Shown piece after piece: positions 51,828 to 60,775 of a stretch of 63,089 bases of DNA (position 1 is its first letter; the number at the start of each line of letters is the position of its first letter). The stretch covers positions 1 through 63,089 of the forward strand of contig DAOPYN010000020.1 of the NCBI GenBank assembly GCA_035352895.1. Reading direction: 5' to 3'. The position numbers and the translations under genes are program-made. The notes under the pieces were generated by a model. That model did not search any database and had not been told where the DNA came from. It saw only the letters and a program-made list of their open reading frames with translations. This DNA is from UBA5070 sp035352895. GTDB lineage: Bacteria; Fibrobacterota; Fibrobacteria; UBA5070.

Positions 51828-53117
51828 TCACCTGAAAAACAGCATCGCCATGACGAAGGCTCCGACGAAGCCGCAGATGTCGGCGATCAGGGCGCAGGGA
51901 AGCACGTGGCGCGTGCGCTTGAGGCCGATGGCCCCGGCGTAGAGGGCGATCACGTAAAGCGTGGTGTCGGTGCTTCCCTGCAGCAGACAGGAGAGCCTGC
52001 CCGTGAAGGAGTCGGGGCCGTAGGTGGTCATGGCGTCCACCGTCATGCCGCGCGCGCCGCCGCCGGAAAGGGGCTTCATGAGCATGGTGGGAATGGCGCC
52101 CACGGTTTCCGGAGGCAGACCCGTCCAACTGATGCACTTCCAGATTCCGGCCACCAGGATGTCCATGCCCCCGGAAGCGCGGAACACGCCCACCGCCACC
52201 AGGATGCCCACCATGAACGGCACCAGCTGGATGGCCGTCTTGAAGCCTTCCTTGGCCCCCTCGGAGAAGGCATCCCAGGCGTTGATCTTGCGGACGGTGG
52301 CCAACCCCAGGAAAAAGAGGATGGCCGCCAGCATCAGTCCCGTGCCCAGGGCGGTGGAAATGGATTCCACCTGTTGGTGGGGGCGCGATTCCAGCACGGC
52401 CGATCCCCCCGAAGCGATCCAGTTGAGAAGGCCCATGGGCGTGAAGCGGATCAGCGAGACGATGCAGGCGAGGAGCCCCGACACCCCCACCAGCCAGGTC
52501 AGCAGGATGGGGTCGCGCAGACGGATCTTCTGCACCAGGGCGGCGCTGAGGAACCCTCCCAGGACCGAACACGCGCTGGCCACCAGGATGGGAAGGAAGA
52601 TGTCGGCGGGATTGGATGCCTTGTTGGTGGCGCGCAGGGCCATGACGCTCACGGGAAACAGCGTGAGGCTCGCCGCGTGGAGCACCATGAACATGGCCTG
52701 GTGGTCGGTGGCGGTCCCCGGATTGGGGTTGAGGGTTTCCAGCTCCTTCATGGCCTTGAGACCGGCGGGCGTGGCGGCGTTGTCCAAACCCAGCATGTTG
52801 GCCGCGAAATTCAAGACCATGCTGCCGGAGGCGGGGTGTTCGGTGGGAAGCCCAGGGAACACGCGCCGCATCAGGGGGGCCAGCACCCGCGACAGCAGGC
52901 GGATGGCCCCTGCGTCCTCGCCCACTTTCAGGATGCCCATCCACAGCGTCAGGGCTCCGGTAAGGCCTAGGGCCAGCTCGAAACCTCCCTTGGCTCCGTC
53001 GAAGGTGGCCTTGGCCATGGCAGGGAAGATGGTGGCGTCGGAGGTGGAAATGAATTTCCATAGACCCAGCAGTCCACCAACGAAAAAGAGCAGCAGCCAT
53101 ACCACGTTCATGATCAT
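51828..53117 (-). CDS. fused SpmA/SpmB-type nucleoside-recognition membrane protein
   Basis: This 429-residue polytopic membrane protein contains two nucleoside-recognition (gate) domains, the arrangement of Bacillus SpmA and SpmB joined in one chain, known from non-sporulating bacteria. The first half has GGFELALGLTGALTLWMGI near residue 45 and FAANMLGLDNAATPAGLKAM near 104. The second has GFKTAIQLVPFMVGILVAVG near 295 and SGGGARGMTVDAM, plus GSTDTTLYVIALYAGAIGLK. Its transported solute is unknown. The start (MIMNVVWLL) has GGAGA upstream. It is divergent from the aldolase gene across 133 bases. Confidence 0.9.
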   Translation of the reverse strand: MIMNVVWLLLFFVGGLLGLWKFISTSDATIFPAMAKATFDGAKGGFELALGLTGALTLWMGILKVGEDAGAIRLLSRVLAPLMRRVFPGLPTEHPASGSMVLNFAANMLGLDNAATPAGLKAMKELETLNPNPGTATDHQAMFMVLHAASLTLFPVSVMALRATNKASNPADIFLPILVASACSVLGGFLSAALVQKIRLRDPILLTWLVGVSGLLACIVSLIRFTPMGLLNWIASGGSAVLESRPHQQVESISTALGTGLMLAAILFFLGLATVRKINAWDAFSEGAKEGFKTAIQLVPFMVGILVAVGVFRASGGMDILVAGIWKCISWTGLPPETVGAIPTMLMKPLSGGGARGMTVDAMTTYGPDSFTGRLSCLLQGSTDTTLYVIALYAGAIGLKRTRHVLPCALIADICGFVGAFVMAMLFFR

Positions 53118-53250
53118 GGATCGAGTTCTCCGGATTCGACGAATTCCCCGTAACGATAGAATCCGCAGGTGCTTACTTTTCCCTTCTTCCCGGGTGATTC
53201 GATCCGGATCCGGCCGAGGCGCGTACCGCGCCCCATTACAAGGAAATCTC

Positions 53251-54201
53251 ATGTACAGGGAAAGCATCAAGGTCCTCGATTGCACGATCCGCGACGGCGG
53301 CCTGGTCAACAAGCACAAGTTCACGCACGAGTTCGTCAAGCGCTCCTACGAAGGGGTTTCCAAGGCCGGAGTGGATTATTTCGAGATCGGCTACATCAAT
53401 TCGCCAAACCTGTTCTCCACCTCCGAGTACGGTCCCTGGAAGTTCTGCGCGCAGGCGGACATCCGCAAGGTGACCGACGGCGTGCCCAACGGCGCGAAGA
53501 TTTCCGTCATGGCCGACGTGGGTCGGGTGGAGATGGACGCGATGCCTTTCGCCCACGAATCCGCCTTCCACATGGTGCGCGTGGCCAGCTACATCAAGGG
53601 CGTGGACAAGGCCATCGCACTGGCCAACCGCTTCCACGAGATGGGATACGAGACCTGCATCAACCTGATGGCCCTCTCCCGCGACCAGGGCCCCGAACTG
53701 GACGAGGCCTTCGCCCAGGTGGAGAAGGAAAGCCAAGCCAAGGTCATCTACCTGGTGGACAGTTTCGGCTCCATGTACCAGGAGGACATCGAGAAGCTCG
53801 TGGCCCGCGCCCGGCAGCACATCAAGACCAAGGAGCTGGGCTTCCACGGGCACAACAACCAGCAGCTGGCGTACTCCAACACCATCGAGGCGATCATCCA
53901 CGGAGTGAACTACCTGGACGCCACCATCTACGGGATGGGACGCGCCGCCGGAAACTGCACCCTGGAACTTCTCCTGGGTTTCCTGAAGAATCCCAAGTTC
54001 GACATCCGCCCGGTGCTGGACCTGATCGCCAACGACTACCTGGAACTGCGCAAGACCATGGAATGGGGCTACATCATCCCCCACATGATCGCCGGCCAGC
54101 TCAACCAGCATCCGCAGGACGCCCTGGACCTGCGCAAGACCGACGAACGCGACGCCTACCGGGCGTTCTACGAGCGGCTCGTCTCGTCGGGGATGGACTG
54201 A
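53251..54201 (+). CDS. DRE-TIM metallolyase family aldolase (HMGL-like)
   Basis: This 316-residue TIM-barrel enzyme has the family signature VLDCTIRDGGLVN near residue 8 (metal and general-acid region), FEIGYIN near 44, YLVDSFGSMYQEDI near 168 and GFHGHNNQQLAYSNTI near 198 with the metal-binding HxHN. It is related to 4-hydroxy-2-oxovalerate aldolases and to uncharacterised aldolases of the Bacteroidota and Fibrobacterota; the substrate is a 2-oxo acid by analogy. AAGGAAA precedes the ATG. The KDPG-type aldolase gene starts four bases after its stop, so the two are one transcription unit. Confidence 0.85.
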   Translation: MYRESIKVLDCTIRDGGLVNKHKFTHEFVKRSYEGVSKAGVDYFEIGYINSPNLFSTSEYGPWKFCAQADIRKVTDGVPNGAKISVMADVGRVEMDAMPFAHESAFHMVRVASYIKGVDKAIALANRFHEMGYETCINLMALSRDQGPELDEAFAQVEKESQAKVIYLVDSFGSMYQEDIEKLVARARQHIKTKELGFHGHNNQQLAYSNTIEAIIHGVNYLDATIYGMGRAAGNCTLELLLGFLKNPKFDIRPVLDLIANDYLELRKTMEWGYIIPHMIAGQLNQHPQDALDLRKTDERDAYRAFYERLVSSGMD

Positions 54202-54205
54202 ACCC

Positions 54206-54871
54206 GTGACGCACGGATCCGCCATCCCGTCCTTCCGCGAAACCTTGCAGCGGGACCGGGTGGTCGGGATCCTGCGGGGCGCACCGGTCTCGTCCCTCCC
54301 TTCGATCGCCCAGGCGGTGCGGCTGTCCGGCCTCACCTTCCTGGAGGTCACCCTCAACACGCCCGGCGCCTGCGAACAGATCCGGATCCTGTCCGACCTG
54401 TTGAACGGAATCTGTCAGATCGGCGCCGGTACCGTGCTTGACCCCGCCGCCGCGCAGGAAGCCGCGGAAGCCGGGGCGCGCTTCCTGGTGAGCCCGGGAT
54501 ATTTCCCCGCCCTCCAGGACTGGGCCAACCACAACGGCATCCCCACACTGCCCGGTGCGCTCACCCCCACGGAGATCTGGAACGCCTGGAGCCACGGAGC
54601 GGCCCTGGTGAAGGTCTTCCCCGCCCGCTCGGTGGGAGGACCCGCCTACTTCAAGGAGCTGCGCGGCCCCTTCGGACAGGTGGGCCTGCTGGCCTGCGGA
54701 GGGGTGTCGGCCGAAAATGCCGGGGAATATGTGCGTTCGGGCGCCGATGCCTTGGCGTTCGGCGGCTCCATCTTCTCGAAGGCCCGCCTGGAATCCGGCG
54801 ACATGGAGGCCATGGCTCGCGACATCCGCGCCCTACTCGGAGCCGCCCGCCAACCTGCGATTTCGCGGTGA
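54206..54871 (+). CDS. eda: KDPG/KHG-type bifunctional aldolase
   Basis: This 221-residue class I aldolase splits 2-keto-3-deoxy-6-phosphogluconate (or 4-hydroxy-2-oxoglutarate). VVGILRGAP near residue 19 and FLEVTLNTPGA near 46 (catalytic Glu) are followed by IGAGTVLDPAAAQEA near 72 and LVSPGYFPAL near 95. LPGALTPTEIW precedes the Schiff-base Lys in ALVKVFPARSVGG near 133. The start is GTG at 54206. Its partner gene for Entner-Doudoroff dehydratase is not nearby; coupling to the upstream HMGL-like aldolase may point to sugar-acid breakdown. Confidence 0.9.
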   Translation: MTHGSAIPSFRETLQRDRVVGILRGAPVSSLPSIAQAVRLSGLTFLEVTLNTPGACEQIRILSDLLNGICQIGAGTVLDPAAAQEAAEAGARFLVSPGYFPALQDWANHNGIPTLPGALTPTEIWNAWSHGAALVKVFPARSVGGPAYFKELRGPFGQVGLLACGGVSAENAGEYVRSGADALAFGGSIFSKARLESGDMEAMARDIRALLGAARQPAISR

Positions 54872-55051
54872 CCTGCCAGCATTTTTGTAATCAATTTTCA
54901 CATCAAACGTCAACGACGAAAAGTTTTTCCACCGAATTTTACAGCATTACACGATGATTCTGTAATCAGTTATACCAGCAATCAAGCTCGCACCTCGCAT
55001 CTTCCTCCCAAGGACGCCATTCTGGCCATCCACCCATACCGGAGGAAACCC
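54872..55051 (+). promoter_or_regulatory. AT-rich intergenic region, probable promoter of the following lipoprotein gene
   Basis: This 180-base stretch is strikingly AT-rich for the window. It contains two copies of TGTAATCA(A/G)TT (54886-54896 and 54961-54971) and TTATAC at 54970-54975 as a possible -10 element, though no convincing -35 box sits at the right distance. The repeated decamer could be an operator. A GGAGG-type site lies before the ATG at 55052. Confidence 0.4.
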
Positions 55052-56359
55052 ATGCGCATTCATCGCTTCGCCCCGCTTTCCATCTTGGCCTGCGCCAGCC
55101 TGTGGACCACCGCCTGCAACCAGGCGACCGCCACCGACGAGGACACGCAGAACGGTACCCTGCCAACTGCCGAGCTCGCCGCCGCGCGGGTGAGCGCCCC
55201 CTCCCAGGAAGTGGACATCGGAGAGTTCTACACCCCCTCCGATCTGGGAGCCGCCCTGGAGAGTTCCACGGCCTTTCCCGCAGCCGGAGGATCCAGCATG
55301 GCCAATCCCAGACTCGCCGCGCGCGCCCTGTCCCTGCCCCGGGTGGATTCTTCACTGAACACCACCACCGGTTGGCTCACCAAAACAATGGACAACGGCG
55401 CCGGCTGGACCAAGACTGATTCCATCAAGGTGGTTCCCAGCGACATCCTGGGCCCCGTCGAGGCCATCCGGGCCACTGCGGCCATTTCCGTGATTCGGCA
55501 CACCGATGCCGCAGGCAAGATCCTGTTCTTGGAGCGCACCCAACTGCACGTTCCCGGCGACACCTTCTTCGTGGGCAAGGGCCCCGTGGATGCGCCCTAC
55601 TCGGCGACGATCCTCCGCCAGGATGCCCGCACCGGAATCGAGGCCAAGGGCCTTCTTACCGGCAACGCCGGAGCCGACGGCAGGATCTTCGAGGACGCCG
55701 ACAACAACGTCGCGTCCTTGAGCCTGGTGCGCCTGCGCAACGGCGACACCCTGACCGCGGCCCACGCCCGCGGCCTGGGCGAGGGATCGTTCCTGAAGAG
55801 CCCCAAGGTGGACACCGCCCGCATCGTGATGAACATGACGGAACACACTCTGCTGGGTGGGCGTCGGCAGGTGCGGCTGATCGCGGTGGCCACCCCCAAG
55901 GACACGGCCATCGTGGGCCTCCAAGGCGAGCACCGCTGGGCCAACGGCCGTGTGGCCACCCTGAGCCTTTCCAACGGCCACGGCGACTCCCTGGTGCGCA
56001 AGGGCGACACCGCGGTGCTGGTGCACCACGTCGCTTGGCCGGCCGGCGATTCCACCGGCACCGCCCACACCGAACTGCGCGTGGATCCGGGCACCGGCCT
56101 GGGACGCGCCGACAACCGCAACCTGTCGCTTTCCGGCTACCGCCTGTTCGTCCGCGGCCCCATCTCCAAGACGGAATTCTCGGTGGTCTCCCCCTCCGGA
56201 TGGCAGGGCGACGCCAAGCCTGTGGACGGCACCTTCCAGTGGCAGGCCACTGTCCGCGACGGCCGCAAGGCAACCCTGGACGGCACCTTCACCGCCACCG
56301 GCCTCAAGGGCACCTGGACGGATTTGGATGGAGCCGTGACGACCTTCGACAAGAACTAA
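55052..56359 (+). CDS. lipoprotein of unknown function
   Basis: This 435-residue protein has a lipoprotein signal (MRIHRFAPLSILACASL, then WTTAC with the lipid Cys at about residue 22). A low-complexity linker leads to a long beta-rich region (ISVIRHTDAAGKILFLERTQ near residue 150, HRWANGRVATLSLSNGHGDS near 290, repeated KGDTAV and NGDT motifs). No enzyme motif is visible. It is monocistronic behind its own AT-rich promoter region. A 35-bp repeat lies immediately after its stop. Confidence 0.8.
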   Translation: MRIHRFAPLSILACASLWTTACNQATATDEDTQNGTLPTAELAAARVSAPSQEVDIGEFYTPSDLGAALESSTAFPAAGGSSMANPRLAARALSLPRVDSSLNTTTGWLTKTMDNGAGWTKTDSIKVVPSDILGPVEAIRATAAISVIRHTDAAGKILFLERTQLHVPGDTFFVGKGPVDAPYSATILRQDARTGIEAKGLLTGNAGADGRIFEDADNNVASLSLVRLRNGDTLTAAHARGLGEGSFLKSPKVDTARIVMNMTEHTLLGGRRQVRLIAVATPKDTAIVGLQGEHRWANGRVATLSLSNGHGDSLVRKGDTAVLVHHVAWPAGDSTGTAHTELRVDPGTGLGRADNRNLSLSGYRLFVRGPISKTEFSVVSPSGWQGDAKPVDGTFQWQATVRDGRKATLDGTFTATGLKGTWTDLDGAVTTFDKN

Positions 56360-56367
56360 ACCCTGAC

Positions 56368-56402
56368 CCCCATCTCGCGGCGCATCCTCGCTCAACGATC
56401 CC
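56368..56402. repeat. 35-bp dispersed repeat, copy 1
   Basis: This sequence matches 59909-59943 at 32 of 35 positions (CCCCATCTCGCGGCGCA, two changes, CTCGCTCAACG, one change, TCCC). It lies eight bases after the stop of the lipoprotein gene ending at 56359. The following stretch up to 56523 shows no gene. Confidence 0.75.
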
Positions 56403-56523
56403 ACAGGAACCCTCGACGTACCGGCACGTACGACTTCGGGTCCAATTCCACTGCGGGGGGATGCGGATCGTTTCGCTCCTCCCCACCAGTGGGGCCTTCC
56501 CAAGCCCGAGTGATCTCCAGCCC

Positions 56524-57825
56524 TCAATCCCCCTGCACGCAGCGGAGACTGGCCAAGGCATCCAGGGCCCAATCGGCGACTGCGGATCCGTAGTAGGCCG
56601 GCTCGGACTCGGGCGCGATGGATTGGACCTCCGTGATCGGAATCTGAAGACCGGGATCGGGCTTGCCAGGCCCGGAGATGCCTGGATAGTTCGCCGCCCA
56701 CATCAAGCCCACCTTTTCGAGGTTGTCGGTAGACCACTTTGTGGAATGTCGGGGCTGCACCGGGGCGCCAAGCCGCAGGGAATTGACCCAATGCACACCG
56801 TTGGTTCCCTCGTAGGTCCCCTTCCCGCCTGCAAGGGCGCGGAACCCGAACCTGTCATGCCCCACGTTGTGGACAGCAAACGTCAACAACGGGATCATGG
56901 GTGCGATCATGGCGTCTTCCAGGGAAAGCTCGTGGTATCGATCCGCTGTATCCGGGTTGGTCAAGGTCGCGAAGACGTACCAATCCGAATCATGCGGTAC
57001 CCGCCACCCCGACGGACAGGCTCCTTGCACCGAATGGCGGATCTTGGCGGAATTGCGGGTGGTGTCGCCCACCGCCTCGTACCACGAATAGAGCCGGCCG
57101 TAGATCTGACAATTCACGTCGCTTCCACCGTAGCAGACCCCGATGGAATCGTAATCGTGGAGCGTCCCGTTCCCGTCCAGGGTCCCGGTGTATCCATCCA
57201 ACTGGGCGGCCCATCCCGGGATCCGGCCTCCATACGGGACCGCACCTCCATAGGAGAGATTCTCGGCCATCCAGGTGTGGTTTCCGATCCTCACCGTGCG
57301 GTAGACCTTGCCATCGCGCTCGTCGCGCAGGGATCCGTAGCGCACCCTGGCGTTCCAGGGGATGCCGTGGTCGTCCTGCCAGTTCGTGTCGATCTGGATC
57401 TCCACTCCATCCGTGTCCGAAGTGGTCAGGGGCAACCACACCAAGCGCTTTCCCTTGAAGAAGACCTGGAGGGTCTCGGGCCGCATCTGCGCACTCCGCG
57501 GTTGCGCCGCCAGGGGCCGTGCGAGCGAGGGCTGGATGGTCGGGATCCGGCGGCCCTGCGGGTCGTGCGATTGCCAGGACACCACCAATCGCCCGTTGTG
57601 GAACGCCAGACTCGATGTGGGTCCTGGACGGTAGTCGGCGGTCCGATGGACTCCGTCGAACCGCCCCAGGATCCACCCTCCGCTGGGCTTGGAGATGTCG
57701 CTCTCGCTGGACGAGGCGACGACGGCACCCTGCACGGGCTTGCCGGAAAGATCCACCACGGTGCCGGAAATCCAGGCGGACGCGGAACACAGCGGGATCA
57801 AGAGGGAGACAAGGATCGGCTTCAT
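56524..57825 (-). CDS. FISUMP-domain exported protein
   Basis: This 433-residue protein has a signal peptide (ILVSLLIPLCSASA), then a carboxypeptidase-regulatory-like strand region (ISGTVVDLSGKPVQGAVVA). The Fibrobacter succinogenes major paralogous domain (FISUMP, TIGR02145) follows from about residue 180: GKVYRTVRIGNHTWMAENLS, then YGRLYSWYEAV near 255 and CPSGWRVPHDSDW near 283, and it ends with ASLRCVQ. FISUMP proteins are abundant surface or periplasmic proteins of unknown function. GGAGGAA eight bases upstream fixes the ATG at 57825. It is divergent from the TIGR02147 gene. Confidence 0.93.
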   Translation of the reverse strand: MKPILVSLLIPLCSASAWISGTVVDLSGKPVQGAVVASSSESDISKPSGGWILGRFDGVHRTADYRPGPTSSLAFHNGRLVVSWQSHDPQGRRIPTIQPSLARPLAAQPRSAQMRPETLQVFFKGKRLVWLPLTTSDTDGVEIQIDTNWQDDHGIPWNARVRYGSLRDERDGKVYRTVRIGNHTWMAENLSYGGAVPYGGRIPGWAAQLDGYTGTLDGNGTLHDYDSIGVCYGGSDVNCQIYGRLYSWYEAVGDTTRNSAKIRHSVQGACPSGWRVPHDSDWYVFATLTNPDTADRYHELSLEDAMIAPMIPLLTFAVHNVGHDRFGFRALAGGKGTYEGTNGVHWVNSLRLGAPVQPRHSTKWSTDNLEKVGLMWAANYPGISGPGKPDPGLQIPITEVQSIAPESEPAYYGSAVADWALDALASLRCVQGD

Positions 57826-57991
57826 GTGGGATTCCTCCAGGGGCGCCTGTCCAGCGCCGACCTTCCAAAGTTTCCATGGATTTCGCCCGATCCGACACGG
57901 TGATCCAGCGGAATCCCTGGCCAAATTGTCCAGCCGTTGCAGGGAAGTTGACCTGCGCGATCCAAAAAAGGAAGCGAAATTTGTCCAGCAT

Positions 57992-58843
57992 ATGGGGCAA
58001 CGAAATTCCGATGCGCTCCTGTGGGAGGCGAAGGGGTACCGCGAGTTCCTCGCGGCCTGGTACGAACGGGAGAAGTGCCGCCGCCCTTCCTTGACCATGG
58101 CCGTGCTGGGGCGTCGGCTGGCCTTGGACCCGAGCCTCCTGGGGAAGATCGTCCAGGGAGAGCGGCACTTGGCCACCTCCCGCATCCAACCCGTGTGCGA
58201 CCTGGTGGGTCTGCGAGGCGAACAGGCCGAATACTTCCGCCACATGGTCCTGTTCGCCAAATCCAAGACCGCCCGCGAAGCCCAGGCCTGCTTCGAGCGC
58301 ATGCAGGAGCTGCGGCGGGTGGCCCCGGTGGAACTGGACGACACCCAGGAGACCTACTGGGACCGCTGGATCCAGGTGGCCCTCCGCTCGCTCCTGACCT
58401 GCGGGAACTTCGGAGACGACTGGGCCCGGCTTGGCCTTCTGCTCCACCCGCCCCAGGAAGCCGCCACGGTCCGGTCGGCCATGAAGACCCTGGAACGCCT
58501 GGGCATGATCGCCAAGAACGCGGAAGGTTTCTGGCAGCCCGTGGAACCCTTCGTGCGGGATCGCCAAGGCTCGCAGACCCGGGCGCTGCGGAACTTCCAT
58601 CGGCAATCCATCCTTCTGGCGCTGGAAGCGATGGAAAAGCTCCCGACTTCCCGTCGGAACATCTCTTCGGTGGTCCTGGCCGTCGATCAGGAGGTGTACC
58701 AGGACCTGGTCGGGATGATCGAGGACCTCCGGTCCCGGGCGCTGACCCGCTCCACCAGATCGCTTCGTCCCGACCGGGTGGTGCAGCTGGGACTCCAACT
58801 GGTCCCTCTCGGGGGGCTGGCAACCCAGCCCCGGCAAGGGTAG
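57992..58843 (+). CDS. TIGR02147 family protein, probable DNA-binding regulator
   Basis: This 283-residue protein belongs to a family (TIGR02147) amplified in Fibrobacter. It starts with the family-typical AKGYREFLAAWYEREK near residue 12, then a helix-turn-helix-like region (LTMAVLGRRLALDPSLLGKI near 35), GLRGEQAEYFRHMV near 80, and DRWIQVALRSLLT near 127. ATVRSAMKTLERLGMIAKN near 160 looks like a winged helix, and the end has VVLAVDQEVYQDLV. A regulatory role is inferred from these helices. The ATG at 57992 gives the normal family length. A lipoprotein gene follows after five bases. Confidence 0.9.
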   Translation: MGQRNSDALLWEAKGYREFLAAWYEREKCRRPSLTMAVLGRRLALDPSLLGKIVQGERHLATSRIQPVCDLVGLRGEQAEYFRHMVLFAKSKTAREAQACFERMQELRRVAPVELDDTQETYWDRWIQVALRSLLTCGNFGDDWARLGLLLHPPQEAATVRSAMKTLERLGMIAKNAEGFWQPVEPFVRDRQGSQTRALRNFHRQSILLALEAMEKLPTSRRNISSVVLAVDQEVYQDLVGMIEDLRSRALTRSTRSLRPDRVVQLGLQLVPLGGLATQPRQG

Positions 58844-58848
58844 ATTCC

Positions 58849-59946
58849 ATGGCCATGGTCGTGCGCATCGCGTTGGCGGGCCTCGTGGCCTTGGGCCTGG
58901 CGGCTTGCGACACAAATCCCCAGGCGGGAACGGCAGGCTCGGAGGCGGGAAACGCCCTGACCCTGGAAGTGCGCGACACCGCGGGTCGACCCGTGGCCCT
59001 GGCGCGGGTGGAAGTACGCACATCCGGGGCAGCGGACACGGGAAGCGTCGCCCAAGGCCTGACCGGACCGGATGGCCGAGTCCGCTTGGCCCTGCCCGCC
59101 GGAAATTGGTCGATCCTGTCCCGCAAGGATCAGTTTGCCGCCTGGTCGGAGGCCTCCCCCCTGGACACCCTGGTGGTGGACACGATCCGTCCGACGGCGG
59201 CGCTCTCCGGATTCCTGCAGAACGCGCCCGGCGAACGGCTGTTCTTTCCTGGGCTGGGGATGTCGGTCCAATGCGATGGAGACGGCTATTTCCAACTGCC
59301 TTCGCTTCCCGAGGGCGACCTCCCCGTGCAGGTGGGAACCGGCTCCAGCACCTCCCGGCTGCGGATCACTTCGGGGGAAGACGCCCTGGTCCTGGACCGT
59401 CCGGCGGACACTTCCAGTGTCTGGCCCTCGCTTCCAGCCGACTCTCTTGTTTCCTGGGCGTCCCAATCCATTCCCGCGAACCTCCCGGCCCTCGCGCTGG
59501 GCGACACCGGAAGCTTCTCGGTGGCCGTCCGGTTGCGTCGGACGGATTCCACCCAGCCGATGACGGCCCTGCACTGGGGCGATTCGTCGGGCAACGGGAT
59601 CCAGATCGGCTGGAAGGGATGCGACACCTTCGTCTTGCGCGTGGACCGCATTCCCTACCGCGTCACCGGCTTCGCGCTGTCCACGGACTTGGAGCAGGTG
59701 GGACTGTCCTGGGATGGGCACCGCCTGGCGGTGCTCCGCGGCACGGATTCCGTCATCACATTGACCACGGAAGCCCTGGCCGACCGCACCGGATGGCGCG
59801 ACCCGCTGTTCGGGACGGCAGGGATCGCGCAGGTCCAATGGATCGCCTTCCATCGGGGGAATACATTCCAGGACTGGCTCCGACGCCTCGCAAAGCTCTC
59901 TCTGGCCACCCCATCTCGCGGCGCAGACTCGCTCAACGTTCCCTAG
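58849..59946 (+). CDS. lipoprotein cotranscribed with the TIGR02147 gene
   Basis: This 365-residue protein has a lipoprotein signal (RIALAGLVALGLAAC, Cys near residue 20). A carboxypeptidase-regulatory-like or Ig-like domain follows (LTLEVRDTAGRPVALARVEV near 38), then a lectin/LamG-like region (GSFSVAVRLRRTDST near 223, GLSWDGHRLAVLRGTDS near 286, IAQVQWIAFHRGN near 325). The AAGGG site between the two genes and the short gap show an operon with the TIGR02147 regulator. The final codons lie within a 35-bp repeat. Confidence 0.85.
   Translation: MAMVVRIALAGLVALGLAACDTNPQAGTAGSEAGNALTLEVRDTAGRPVALARVEVRTSGAADTGSVAQGLTGPDGRVRLALPAGNWSILSRKDQFAAWSEASPLDTLVVDTIRPTAALSGFLQNAPGERLFFPGLGMSVQCDGDGYFQLPSLPEGDLPVQVGTGSSTSRLRITSGEDALVLDRPADTSSVWPSLPADSLVSWASQSIPANLPALALGDTGSFSVAVRLRRTDSTQPMTALHWGDSSGNGIQIGWKGCDTFVLRVDRIPYRVTGFALSTDLEQVGLSWDGHRLAVLRGTDSVITLTTEALADRTGWRDPLFGTAGIAQVQWIAFHRGNTFQDWLRRLAKLSLATPSRGADSLNVP
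59909..59943. repeat. 35-bp dispersed repeat, copy 2
   Basis: This copy matches 56368-56402 at 32 of 35 positions. It forms the last codons of the lipoprotein gene (PSRGADSLNVP) up to three bases before the end of its stop, so the repeat has become part of coding sequence or is a sequence preserved at gene 3' ends. Confidence 0.75.
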
Positions 59947-59962
59947 TGGTCCAGAAGAGGCG

Positions 59963-60667
59963 CTACCGAAAACTGTCCGGGGCGGCGTAGGGGGTCCGGT
60001 CCGATGGAGACGCGGACTCCAGCGCGACGGCGGCTGGGGAGGCGGAACGGTCGGGGCGGGGCATTTCCGTGGGGGGAGTGCCGTCCCGGGTCCACCGCAT
60101 CAGGGTCATCACCAGGATGTCCACGCGGCGCTTGAAGTCGCCGTAGAAGGTGAAATCCCACAGGAAGATCACCGGCCGGAGCACGAAGTCGGTCCGGGTG
60201 ATCTCGTCATGCCACACGAGCCCCCGGGGCCTTCCCTTGTGGCGGTAGATGCGGAGGTTCTTCGGCTTTGCCGATTCCCCCATCACGTACAGTGACCGGT
60301 TGCGCCGCAGGTAGACATCGCCGTCCTGGCAGAAGAGGACCCCCAGATCGTCGGGAACCAGCTTGAGCTTGTGGTAGGTGTCCAACCGTTCGATCTCCAC
60401 CACCACATGATCCGACGCCTGGGACAGCACCTTGCGGTAGAAGAGTCTCACCATCCACAGGCAGGGCACGTAGTTGAACCGGAGGATCGCGAACACCAAC
60501 AAGGCGTGGACCAGGAACCCGAAGGATCCGAACCAATGACCATAGACCCTCATGACCAGCCCCGGAGCGACGAAGGAGGCGATCATCAGCGCGAACCCGA
60601 CCAAAGGAGTGATGGCCGACAAAAACCGGATGTCGATCGGTTCGGCGTGGAGCTTGGTCATGGACAT
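59963..60667 (-). CDS. membrane protein of unknown function
   Basis: This 234-residue protein has two transmembrane helices (about residues 19-40, LVGFALMIASFVAPGLVM, and 47-66, GFLVHALLVFAILRF). A cytoplasmic or periplasmic basic domain follows with LDTYHKLKLVPDDLGVLFCQ and VYLRRNRSLYVMGE. No family is recognised. The start at 60667 has a GGGGG run nine bases upstream; an in-frame ATG at 60694 is less likely. Its end lies 16 bases from the convergent lipoprotein gene. Confidence 0.7.
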   Translation of the reverse strand: MSMTKLHAEPIDIRFLSAITPLVGFALMIASFVAPGLVMRVYGHWFGSFGFLVHALLVFAILRFNYVPCLWMVRLFYRKVLSQASDHVVVEIERLDTYHKLKLVPDDLGVLFCQDGDVYLRRNRSLYVMGESAKPKNLRIYRHKGRPRGLVWHDEITRTDFVLRPVIFLWDFTFYGDFKRRVDILVMTLMRWTRDGTPPTEMPRPDRSASPAAVALESASPSDRTPYAAPDSFR

Positions 60668-60775
60668 CGGTGGAATCCCCCCTTTTGCGGACATCGACTT
60701 TCGCGCATCGCGATGCGAGCCGCGCTTGCGGTGTCATTCTAGCACTCCCGGGACACGAGATCCCGGGGCCGTATG

